A stretch of DNA of 8,850 nt from Bacteroidales bacterium (GTDB lineage Bacteria > Bacteroidota > Bacteroidia > Bacteroidales > 4484-276). The notes under the pieces are model-generated. The model did no database searches. It was given only the letters and a program-made list of their open reading frames with translations, and was not told the DNA's origin. The number at the start of each line of letters is the position of its first letter. Within the stretch, counting starts at the first letter, position 1. The position numbers and the translations under genes are program-made. Of this stretch, positions 1-6,533 are shown piece after piece. The stretch is taken from assembly GCA_029939965.1 (NCBI GenBank), contig JAOZRY010000100.1, forward strand, positions 1 to 8,850, in the 5' to 3' direction.

Positions 1-131
1 TTGAAACAAAAATTGCTAAAAATAAAAGGCATAACTAAGGTGGTGAGGTTTGATTAAAAGAAGTTGCTTTTGTATTTTACAATTATTATAATATTTTGTA
101 TTTTGGTGTTTACAAAATAGTTTATCGGTTC

Positions 132-240
132 TATAAATATTCTGGTGCTCTGCACCTACGATTAGCCAGTAGAGTGGCGAAATCTATGTAGAAAATGCAA
201 GATATGTATCACAGGAGGTTCAGAGTACCGAAATATAAAA
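132..240. repeat. REP-like inverted pair
   Basis: The left copy has an AT-rich lead (TATAAATATT) followed by the small hairpin GGTGC-TCT-GCACC at 144-156. The right copy, at 216-239, is its inverse: GGTTCAGAGTACC at 217-229 followed by GAAATATAAAA. Reverse-complementing the right copy gives an AT-rich lead, then GGTACTCTGAACC, which matches the left copy with few changes. The two copies face each other across about 60 bp, the arrangement of a BIME-type REP pair. Two more copies of the same motif lie at 7861-7938, so it is a dispersed repeat and not a gene-specific site. That a REP-associated (Y1/RAYT) transposase moves it is inference; no such gene is in the window. Confidence 0.6.
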
Positions 241-459
241 AATGTGTTAGGCTTTTCAGAAGCCTCTAATTATCCCGAAATAAGATCGAGGGCAAGATTG
301 TTAAAAATCTTCTTTGTCCTGCATGAACGGGATGTCTGCGTTTTTTGTTTTGTTATCATACAAAATAACACTCCGGTAAATTCAATGCAATTCTTCGTCT
401 GTTATGTTCAACTTATTTCGCCACAATCGCTGAGATGGAGGTCTGCGGCAGGGATTGGA

Positions 460-590
460 GTGGTAGATTGCTGAAGTGGCGGCTGATATTTTTGTTGGCA
501 GGCGTAGGCTGACGAAGGAAGCCCACGTACTGCCTACAAAAATACAGCCGGCACAAGGCAACTACAAACGGAAAGCCCGTAGCCGCCCAA
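460..590. repeat. Long imperfect palindrome, structured element
   Basis: The core arms are 478-501 (GGCGGCTG, then A/T-rich, ending TTGGCAG) and 530-552 (CTGCC, then A-rich, ending CAGCCGGC). They pair over about 23 bp with one bulge and two mismatches. The stem continues inward through GCGTAGGCT (502-510) and AGCCCACGT (520-528) to a 9-nt loop. It continues outward more loosely, with GTAGATTGC at 463-471 facing GCAACTAC at 558-565. The block is visibly GC-richer than its AT-rich surroundings, which suggests foreign origin or selection on structure. It resembles dispersed intergenic repeats of Bacteroidota, but that is from memory and not shown by a second copy here. It could act as a folded RNA, a transposon end pair or a cruciform. 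Confidence 0.55.
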
Positions 591-724
591 AATATTATTT
601 CTATATCCTTAAATCTATTTCTTGAAAAATTGAGTTTTCTTGCAGACACTACATACCAACCTTAAAAAAACATAAGGCAGATACAAACAATCTGAAAATG
701 AAGAGGTGATTTTTGAGAAAGCAC

Positions 725-2155
725 TTATTCCAAATCAGGCATGAATAGGTCGTCCATTTGCAATTCATTTTGAAGTAATCCGGTTGAATGAATGTTTTGT
801 TGTACCCCGTAGGTGGTTATCATTGTGAGGAATACCGATTTTCTGGTCGCTGTTTCCAATTTAAACACACCAATTTTGTTTCGTAATTCAGAAGCATATT
901 TTTTATTTATTGTATAAGGATTAATCGAAAATTTTATTTCGAATAAGTTTATTACCTGATCGCGGCGATCAATAAGCAAATCAATTTGTACTCCCTGATC
1001 CGAATGCTGGCTTCTCCACGAGCAAACTGTTGTAAAAACTCCGCTTATACCAAGAGCTTGCTTTATTTGAGAAAGATGACACATACAAACCTGCTCATAA
1101 GCATATCCGCTCCAGGCTCTGTATTTTGGAGTATCAATTGCATTAAGCCAGTTATTTTTATTCATTACCCTGGTGTTTTCTATAAATTTCAAATAGAAAT
1201 GTGTGTAAAAATCAACTAACTGATACAGGCTACTTCTTGTTTTTCTTCGATAAGGAATGCTTTTTACGATAAAGCCACTTTCTTCAAGCTCAGATAATAC
1301 TTTTGTTGTACTACCGGCATTGGGCAAACCCGAAATCTTTATTAATTCATCTCTATACAAACCTTTCGATTTTTTGGCAAGTGCATTAATAATACTAAGA
1401 TGTTTTTCGTAATTACTAAATAGTGAACGATATATATTGGTAAATTCATTTCGTAATAATCCGGTTTCAGAAAAACAAATATTTTCGATATTTTGCATTG
1501 CACTTAAGCCCAACTTTACCTCATCCCAATAAAATGGAATTCCTCCCATAGCCATGTAAAGTTGAATAATTTGATATCGATCAAGATCAATCTTTCGTGC
1601 TTGTAAATATTTTTCACATTCGTATAAGGTAAAAGGTTTGAGCTTAATTCTTTTTGTTATCCTGTTGTGAAGCCCGCCTTTATTATTAATGAGTTTATTT
1701 ATCATCCACGAAGTTGCCGATCCGCAAACAATAAGTACAATGTCGCTTCGTGCCGATGCCCAACTATTCCAAAAATGCTCAAGCCCCTGAATAAATTTTG
1801 AATTACGAGTATCAAACCAGGGTAATTCATCTATAAAAATAACCTTTCTTCCTTTTTTGGTAATCAAATAATCGGTTAACTGCGAAAAAGCAGATAGCCA
1901 ATCGTTTGCAGGCAAATAGTCTTTTGTTGGTGCTATTGCAGTTAAGGCTAAATGAAAGTTGGTTAACTGTTGTTTATAAGTAGCGTTTGCTAATCCGGTA
2001 ATTTGAAAAGTAAATTTTTTATTAAATGCTGATCGTATTAAAAAGGTTTTACCTACCCTTCGTCTTCCATAAATTGCAACAAATTCTGATTTGCCCGATG
2101 AATAGATTAAACTCAAATCAGAAAGCTCTTTTTCTCTACCAATTATTTTTTGCAT
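725..2155 (-). CDS. ATPase_2-type P-loop ATPase with nuclease-like C-terminus
   Basis: This 476-residue protein belongs to the archaeal-type ATPase family (ATPase_2, often with a DUF234-like C-terminus). It starts with the family's MQKIIGREKEL lead. Walker A is GRRRVGKT (30-37), Walker B with the DELPW extension is VIFIDELPW (105-113), and the sensor strand ends GSATSWM (145-151). A GGIPFYW motif and then a winged-helix-like region (about 265-320) follow. The C-terminal part shows a PD-(D/E)XK arrangement: E354 in GYAYE, D392 in IDLLID, and E406-I-K408 in LFEIKFS. The nuclease motif therefore looks intact. The substrate is unknown; members are usually listed only as ATPases, and roles in defence or DNA handling are speculative. 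The ATG at 2155 gives the full N-terminal motif; no clear ribosome binding site is seen. The gene is 183 bp downstream of the transketolase operon in the same direction, separated by a terminator-like hairpin and a phased site array. Confidence 0.85.
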   Translation of the reverse strand: MQKIIGREKELSDLSLIYSSGKSEFVAIYGRRRVGKTFLIRSAFNKKFTFQITGLANATYKQQLTNFHLALTAIAPTKDYLPANDWLSAFSQLTDYLITKKGRKVIFIDELPWFDTRNSKFIQGLEHFWNSWASARSDIVLIVCGSATSWMINKLINNKGGLHNRITKRIKLKPFTLYECEKYLQARKIDLDRYQIIQLYMAMGGIPFYWDEVKLGLSAMQNIENICFSETGLLRNEFTNIYRSLFSNYEKHLSIINALAKKSKGLYRDELIKISGLPNAGSTTKVLSELEESGFIVKSIPYRRKTRSSLYQLVDFYTHFYLKFIENTRVMNKNNWLNAIDTPKYRAWSGYAYEQVCMCHLSQIKQALGISGVFTTVCSWRSQHSDQGVQIDLLIDRRDQVINLFEIKFSINPYTINKKYASELRNKIGVFKLETATRKSVFLTMITTYGVQQNIHSTGLLQNELQMDDLFMPDLE

Positions 2156-2173
2156 GGTTTTTCGATTTGGCTG

Positions 2174-2181
2174 TAAAGGTA
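2174..2181 (-). promoter_or_regulatory. Possible -7 box for the 725-2155 ATPase gene
   Basis: Read on the minus strand the box is TACCTTTA, one base off the Bacteroidota -7 consensus TAnnTTTG, 18 bp before the ATG. A weak TGG (2202-2200) 18 bp upstream could serve as the -33 element. The box overlaps the TGGCTGTAA site at 2168-2176 and the -33 candidate overlaps the site at 2194-2202. A protein bound to those sites would therefore cover the promoter. The match is imperfect, so this is a tentative call. Confidence 0.3.
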
Positions 2182-2183
2182 GT

Positions 2184-2231
2184 AAAAAATTAGTTATAGC
2201 CAGAACGAATACTTCAAGCTGGCTATAACTA
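2184..2231 (-). terminator. Terminator-like hairpin after the transketolase operon
   Basis: The arms TAGTTATAGCCAG (2191-2203) and CTGGCTATAACTA (2219-2231) form a perfect 13-bp inverted repeat with a 15-nt loop. On the minus strand the second arm is followed directly by ATTTTTT, as in an intrinsic terminator. It would end the transketolase transcript about 110 nt after its stop codon. The loop is longer than usual and the stem is AT-rich. The arms are also the two central sites of the 26-bp-phased array, so the hairpin may have a regulatory role as well or instead. Confidence 0.55.
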
Positions 2232-2338
2232 TATTTTATTATGCTTTATAGCCACATTGAAATTATGAAAAAATTAGTGGTTAGGGATAATTACTAAATT
2301 GTGTGCATCAGAACTGTTGAAGTTTTTTGCCACAATTC

Positions 2339-3313
2339 TTAGAGATGTTTTCGGCCTGCAACTAACTCCACAGCATTTACAATATCGCGGATGCCCATGC
2401 CATATTTATCAAGTAGTTCGTGTGGTTTGCCACTTTCGCCAAATTGATCCTTCATACCTACCATTTCGATTGGAGTGGGGAAATTGCGGGAAAGAAAGCC
2501 TGCGATGGTTTCGCCCAAACCACCAAAAATTTGATGCTCTTCGGCAGTAACTGCACACCGCGTTTTAAGTATCGATTCCAGCACCGCATTATAATCCAAG
2601 GGTTTTATTGTGTGAATGTTGATGATTTCGGCATCAATGCCTTTTTCTTTTAAAATTGCAGCAGCCTCTATTGCTTTCCAAACCAAGTGGCCTGTTACAA
2701 AAATGGAAACATCTTTTCCTTCTTTCAGTATTACTGCTTTACCGATTTTAAACTCATGATCTGTGGGAGTAAAATTGGGGACTTTTGGTCGGCCAAACCT
2801 CAGGTAAACCGGACCCTGATGTTTTGCAATTGCAAGAGTAGCAGCTTTGGTTTGGTTATGATCGCAGGTGTTGATAACAGTTAAGTTAGGCAGCATTTTC
2901 ATAAGCCCGATGTCTTCCATTATCTGGTGCGTAGCTCCATCTTCGCCCAAAGTAATGCCGGCATGAGATGCGCAAATCTTTACATTGGTATTGGAGTATG
3001 CAATCGACTGACGGATTTGATCGTAAACACGTCCGGTAGAAAAATTGGCAAAAGTGCCGGTAAAGGGTATTTTTCCGCCTGTGGCCAAACCGGCAGCCAT
3101 TCCCATCATGTGTGCTTCGGCTATGCCTGTTTGGAAAAACCGGTCGGGGAAAGCATCAGCAAATTTGTTCATGCTAAGCGAACCGGTAAGATCGGAACAC
3201 AAAGCCACCACGTCAGGATTGGTTTTTCCGAGTTCGTAAAGTGCTTCACCAAATCCGGAACGGGTATCTTTTTCGCCCAGGTTTACGGGCATTGAAGTAT
3301 CTGTTTTTTTCAT
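2339..3313 (-). CDS. Transketolase, C-terminal subunit
   Basis: Together with the upstream gene product this forms a split transketolase. That thiamine-diphosphate enzyme moves two-carbon ketol units between sugar phosphates in the non-oxidative pentose phosphate pathway. The 324-residue chain carries the pyrimidine-binding domain (about 15-180) and the transketolase C-terminal domain (about 195-315). The catalytic glutamate that activates the cofactor is E66 in TGIAEAHMMG. H117 lies in SHAGITLGEDGATHQ, a stretch typical of the family's active site. The length fits a stand-alone C-terminal half; full-length bacterial transketolases are about 660 residues. The ATG at 3313 lies 12 bp after the stop of the N-terminal subunit gene, so translation is probably coupled within one operon. 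It is close to the DXS-like and pyruvate dehydrogenase E1-beta families, but the paired gene settles the call. Confidence 0.93.
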   Translation of the reverse strand: MKKTDTSMPVNLGEKDTRSGFGEALYELGKTNPDVVALCSDLTGSLSMNKFADAFPDRFFQTGIAEAHMMGMAAGLATGGKIPFTGTFANFSTGRVYDQIRQSIAYSNTNVKICASHAGITLGEDGATHQIMEDIGLMKMLPNLTVINTCDHNQTKAATLAIAKHQGPVYLRFGRPKVPNFTPTDHEFKIGKAVILKEGKDVSIFVTGHLVWKAIEAAAILKEKGIDAEIINIHTIKPLDYNAVLESILKTRCAVTAEEHQIFGGLGETIAGFLSRNFPTPIEMVGMKDQFGESGKPHELLDKYGMGIRDIVNAVELVAGRKHL

Positions 3314-3325
3314 TGTTTGTTCAGT

Positions 3326-4177
3326 TTAAATTTTATAATCACCCAAAGTTTCTTCCAACTGCGCCAAAGCTAATTCCAATTGCTCATCGTTTGGCGGAGA
3401 GCCATGCCATTTATGTGTTCCCATCATAAAATCAACACCCATTCCCATTTCTGTTTTCATTAGTATCATAACCGGCTTTTCTTTTCCGGTTTTCAATTTC
3501 GCAGTATCCAGGGTTTCAACTACCTCATCCATTATATTGCCATTCATCTCAAGTACCAACCAGCCAAAGGCCTCCCATTTTGCTTTCATATCTAATAGAG
3601 GCATCACCTCATCAGTTGGGCCATCAATTTGTTTTTTATTATAGTCGATAATGGCAATAATGTTATCAACCTTTTTACCACCACCATAAGTTGCGGCTTC
3701 CCAAACCTGGCCTTCCTGCGTTTCACCATCTCCCATCAACACATAAACAAGGCCTTTATCGCTGTTCAATTTTTTGGCACTTGCCATACCCAAGCCTGCC
3801 GAAAGTCCCTGACCCAACGAACCCGATGCAATCCTGATTCCCGGCAAACCTTCTTCTGTTGCCGGATGACCCTGCAACCGGGTGTTTAAAAAACGAAATG
3901 TGCTTAGTTCCGAAATCTCAAAATATCCGGCTCTTGCCAAAACAGAATACCATAAAGCCGAGAGGTGTCCGTTGGAGAGAAAAAACACATCTTCGCCCGA
4001 ACCATCCAAGCTGAATTTTTCGGGATGGTGATTCATGGTTTTGTTGTAAAGTGCAACCAAAAGGTCGGTGCATCCAAGTGCCCCTCCCGGATGGCCTGAT
4101 TTCGCATGGTTAATCATACGCAAAATATCTCTGCGTACCTGAGTTGCTAATTGTTTTAAATTATCAGTGGAATTCAT
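3326..4177 (-). CDS. Transketolase, N-terminal subunit
   Basis: This 283-residue protein is the diphosphate-binding half of the split transketolase. Visible motifs are SGHPGGALG (27-35), LSNGH with H71, GHP at 103-105, and IASGSLGQGLSAGLGMA (116-132). The thiamine-diphosphate/Mg signature runs from GDGETQEGQVWEA (149-161) to N180 in IDYNKKQIDG. KWHGSPP near the C-terminus is also typical. The protein is cytosolic and works as a heterotetramer-like assembly with the product of the next gene. It is the first gene of the operon, and its ATG at 4177 begins just ahead of a normal family N-terminus. The 293 bp upstream, shared with the end of the membrane-protein gene at 4471, hold no clear gene and no strong promoter match. 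A weak candidate (TTG, 19 bp, TACGATTA) lies on the minus strand around 4240-4270. Confidence 0.93.
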   Translation of the reverse strand: MNSTDNLKQLATQVRRDILRMINHAKSGHPGGALGCTDLLVALYNKTMNHHPEKFSLDGSGEDVFFLSNGHLSALWYSVLARAGYFEISELSTFRFLNTRLQGHPATEEGLPGIRIASGSLGQGLSAGLGMASAKKLNSDKGLVYVLMGDGETQEGQVWEAATYGGGKKVDNIIAIIDYNKKQIDGPTDEVMPLLDMKAKWEAFGWLVLEMNGNIMDEVVETLDTAKLKTGKEKPVMILMKTEMGMGVDFMMGTHKWHGSPPNDEQLELALAQLEETLGDYKI

Positions 4178-4470
4178 GGTTCTTAATGTTTGATTTCTTG
4201 TTTTCAGAATAGTGATTGTTGAATGTTTACTTTTCTTTTAATCGTAAATTTTTGTGTAGCCCAATCAATTTTTTAGTCATTCAATGTTTTTTCTTCTTCA
4301 TAATTCCTGACTAATAACCCATACTGCCTATCGTATCGTATTGTATTCTGGTAAAACCGGCCAACAAAACTAAACCAAATAAATCCGGTGGCTGATATCT
4401 GTTGATAAAATATGCAAAACATAATATGACTTACCAGAGGAGACAGGATTTTGAATAATCTGTAAAACTG

Positions 4471-5304
4471 TTAAAATTTCAATCCACCTGATAGTCCAAA
4501 TCTGTAGAGTAGCATAACTAAAATAAACATGATGATTGGAATTTGGAATAGGCGTATCGCCGGGATTTTCTTTTTGAACCGAATTGATGATTGACCTGAC
4601 AGATTGAAAAATAGCGAAATAATCGGAATAATACCTGTAACCCAAACCAGTGTGTCGAGCATAAAAAAATCTTTGTGATGTGGTATTTTGAGAAAGAGAA
4701 TGAGCACATTTCCGATGATGAAAGGGTAGAGCAGTTGTGCTTTCATGAGCCTGACATAATCCTGTCGTTCAACGAAAGTTTGGTAACTATTGAGCGAGAT
4801 AATGAAACCTCTCGTTGCATATTTTCCTAAGTAAACTAAAACTGCCATAGCAATAACGCCCAAAAGAATCCTGAATAATATCGGAATATGAAATACTTCG
4901 AAAATTACGCCTGTACCAAAATAAAAAAATGAGCCTGCAATTATGTTTCCAAAAAAATATGTGTAGCTCAGAAAATACCCCCACAAATAATACATTTTGA
5001 AATGTTTGCTGTGTCGTCTCTTTTTTTTGTAGATTCTTTCGAAAAACAGCCCCAATGCAAAGGAGAAACCTATACCAAAAAAGAAGATCAGGAAGGTTAA
5101 TTCTTTCGACCAGATTCGATCAGGACTTAAAATATCAAAACCATAATAATACAGAATCCCATTTACACCATCAATATTTGCCATTAAAATGGAGAATAAA
5201 TTGCTGAGAATGATAACAGTAAAATATGCAAGCATAAAATAGGAGAGTGAATTGGCAACAATAATCCAAAACTGTTTTTGTTTTGATAATCCGTGATTTG
5301 ACAT
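4471..5304 (-). CDS. Polytopic membrane protein of unknown function
   Basis: I do not recognise this 277-residue protein. It is very hydrophobic, with about seven membrane segments at roughly 14-41, 69-91, 105-128, 133-160, 191-206, 216-236 and 251-271. Basic stretches occur at 93-103 (KKKRRHSKHFK), around 180-188 and at 242-246 (RFKKK). By the positive-inside rule this puts the N-terminus in the cytoplasm. No protease, transporter or kinase motif is visible. There is no cleavable signal peptide. The loop 42-67 (including NIDGVNG) would face the periplasm. It is transcribed divergently from the nucleoside phosphorylase gene across 93 bp and away from the transketolase promoter, and looks monocistronic. 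The reading frame is clean and codons match the neighbours, so it is a real gene. Confidence 0.8.
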   Translation of the reverse strand: MSNHGLSKQKQFWIIVANSLSYFMLAYFTVIILSNLFSILMANIDGVNGILYYYGFDILSPDRIWSKELTFLIFFFGIGFSFALGLFFERIYKKKRRHSKHFKMYYLWGYFLSYTYFFGNIIAGSFFYFGTGVIFEVFHIPILFRILLGVIAMAVLVYLGKYATRGFIISLNSYQTFVERQDYVRLMKAQLLYPFIIGNVLILFLKIPHHKDFFMLDTLVWVTGIIPIISLFFNLSGQSSIRFKKKIPAIRLFQIPIIMFILVMLLYRFGLSGGLKF

Positions 5305-5365
5305 TTTTATTCTTGTTAAGGTTTAATATTTGAGATTCTATTAAAACTGCTAAAATAAGAAATTC

Positions 5366-5373
5366 TATTTTTG
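5366..5373 (+). promoter_or_regulatory. -7 box of the purine nucleoside phosphorylase gene
   Basis: TATTTTTG matches the Bacteroidota -7 consensus TAnnTTTG exactly and ends 24 bp before the ATG. No good -33 TTG is seen at the usual distance; the closest is CTG at 5347-5349, 16 bp upstream. A direct repeat, ATTCTATT, occurs at 5335-5342 and 5362-5369, the second copy overlapping the box. The predicted leader is only about 15-20 nt. Confidence 0.45.
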
Positions 5374-5397
5374 GTGTCTAAAATATAAATTTGAAAT

Positions 5398-6219
5398 ATG
5401 AATAATTTTTTGGATAAAATAAAAGAAACCACGGCATACTTGCAAGCAAAGGGTATTTTATATCCCGAAACAGGTATCATTTTAGGCACCGGACTTGGGA
5501 ATCTGATAAATAGTATGGAGGTAATTACAGCTATCGATTACAAGGATATCCCACATTTTCCGGTTTCCACAGTTGAGTTCCATCAGGGGAAGTTGGTTTT
5601 TGGAATTTTAAATAAAAAAAAGATCGTTGCGATGCAGGGCAGATTTCACTTTTATGAAGGATACTCAATGCAGCAAATTACCTTTCCGGTAAGAGTGATG
5701 AAGTTTTTGGGTATAAAACAATTATTGGTTTCGAATGCTTGTGGAGCTTTAAACAAATCTTTTAGGAAGGGTGAGTTGATGTTGATTACCGATCACATAA
5801 ATCTCATCGGTGATAACCCTTTGATCGGAAAAAACTACAATGAGTTAGGTCCGAGGTTTCCTGATATGAGTCAACCCTATTCCAAAAGCATCAGCGAGAA
5901 AATTATGAAGGTTGCCGAAAAAAATCAGGTGAAGTTAAACAAAGGTGTTTATGCCGCAGTTGCCGGGCCTAATCTTGAAACGCGGGCTGAATATCGTTTT
6001 CTGTCGATAATTGGTGCTGATGTAATTGGGATGTCAACCATTCCGGAGGTGTTGGTGGCTAATCACACAGAGTTGCCAGTTGCAGCAATTTCTGTTATCA
6101 CCGATGAATGCGACCCCGACAATCTTGCCCCCGTAAACATTAAAGAAATACTTAAAATGGCAGGCCTGGCAGAGAAAGGCTTAAATAAGATTTTTACAGA
6201 GTTGGTTGGAGAGTTGTAA
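5398..6219 (+). CDS. punA: Purine nucleoside phosphorylase
   Basis: This 273-residue cytosolic enzyme splits purine nucleosides with phosphate into a free base and (deoxy)ribose-1-phosphate, a purine salvage step. It has the length and motifs of the trimeric PNP/MTAP family. The phosphate-binding GTGLG is at 30-34 and QGRFHFYEGY with H84 at 80-89. SNACGALN (112-119) and AGPNLETRAEY with E194 (189-199) follow. GMSTIPEVLVANH with M212 (211-223) is PNP-like and not MTAP-like. At the position of human PNP Asn243 the sequence is TDECD with D236. MTAP also has Asp there, and Asp at that site in human PNP is known to allow 6-aminopurines. Adenosine or a broad range of nucleosides may thus be accepted; this is inference. 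The ATG at 5398 gives a normal N-terminus and follows a TAnnTTTG box. No co-directional partner gene is adjacent. Confidence 0.92.
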   Translation: MNNFLDKIKETTAYLQAKGILYPETGIILGTGLGNLINSMEVITAIDYKDIPHFPVSTVEFHQGKLVFGILNKKKIVAMQGRFHFYEGYSMQQITFPVRVMKFLGIKQLLVSNACGALNKSFRKGELMLITDHINLIGDNPLIGKNYNELGPRFPDMSQPYSKSISEKIMKVAEKNQVKLNKGVYAAVAGPNLETRAEYRFLSIIGADVIGMSTIPEVLVANHTELPVAAISVITDECDPDNLAPVNIKEILKMAGLAEKGLNKIFTELVGEL

Positions 6220-6533
6220 TTTCGGGAAATTTGATTTGGCGAAAATCATTTATAAGATGATGAGAAACAAACACGCTACCACCAAACCCGGAAATAAATT
6301 GAGCCGGGTCGGTGAGTTTTATCCAACCTTTGCTACCAAAGGCATACCTCCAGGATATTGCAGAAATATATGGTGGGGAAAATAATTGGTATCAGGGTAA
6401 GAATAATAATTGTGATTTCAGAATGGATTCAATATTTAATTTCCCTGCAATAAGGAATTTATTATTAATTATTTCCTTATGTGAAAGATATTATCGCTAC
6501 TTTTGCAGTAGAGTTTTTTAAATAATAAAGCTA
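6220..6533. other. Intergenic gap, possible gene remnant
   Basis: The 314 bp between the phosphorylase and the following ATPase hold no confident gene. Weak hairpins occur at 6232-6248 (TGATTT/AAATCA) and 6286-6309 (ACCCGG/CCGGGT), neither followed by a good T-run. A 42-codon frame starts at 6256 (MMRNKHATTKPG, ending GYCRNIWWGK). Another frame runs 6312-6521 from a GTG and includes AYLQDIAEIYGGENNWYQG. Neither is recognised. The overlapping, protein-like phrases could be the worn end of a lost gene, but they are too short to judge. The last part holds the promoter of the next gene. Confidence 0.4.
6498..6505 (+). promoter_or_regulatory. -7 box of the AAA_14 ATPase gene
   Basis: TACTTTTG matches TAnnTTTG exactly and ends 28 bp before the ATG at 6534, nearly the same placement as in the phosphorylase gene. 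No strong -33 element is seen; TTTC at 6472-6475 lies 22 bp upstream. The leader between box and start is AT-rich (TTTTTTAAATAATAAAG) without a clear Shine-Dalgarno sequence. Confidence 0.45.

Larger units (their letters stand above)
1..724. other. Gene-poor region holding repeat elements
   Basis: I see no convincing gene in this 724-bp stretch. The short open frames at 244-474 (plus) and 413-649 (minus) resemble no family I know and overlap repeat structures. What can be seen is structural. A perfect 9-bp hairpin (TATTTTGTA 92-100, TACAAAATA 111-119) comes first, followed by a REP-like inverted pair at 132-240 and a long palindrome at about 460-590. The part from 600 to 724 shows nothing clear beyond a weak 5-bp stem around 660-677. 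The region lies downstream of the minus-strand ATPase gene that ends at 725, and no strong terminator for that gene is visible here. Whether a gene begins left of the window cannot be judged. Confidence 0.6.
2168..2254. promoter_or_regulatory. Four alternating 9-bp sites at 26-bp steps
   Basis: The sites are TGGCTGTAA (2168-2176), TTATAGCCA (2194-2202), TGGCTATAA (2220-2228) and TTATAGCCA (2246-2254). Three are exact copies or inverses and the fourth has one change. Their starts are exactly 26 bp apart (2168, 2194, 2220, 2246) and the orientation flips each time. This spacing is close to 2.5 turns of B-DNA, so successive sites lie on opposite faces. The array ends 12 bp before the ATPase start codon. 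It may be an operator for a dimeric regulator. It may instead be an RNA switch, because neighbouring sites can pair 1:2, 2:3 or 3:4 but not all at once. Neither role is proven. Confidence 0.5.

Noticed and set aside
244..649. Open frames 244-474 (plus) and 413-649 (minus)
   Set aside because: No recognisable family, cysteine-rich and irregular composition, and both overlap the long palindrome; no promoter or start context supports them.
2168..2254. A short CRISPR array
   Set aside because: The 26-bp periodic units share only 9 bp, alternate in orientation, and have no cas genes nearby.
2299..3429. Several plus-strand open frames across the transketolase genes
   Set aside because: They are antisense shadows of two clearly recognised minus-strand genes.
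4370..4984. Extra minus-strand frames within and beyond the end of the membrane-protein gene
   Set aside because: They lie out of frame inside the real gene and read as typical shadow translations.
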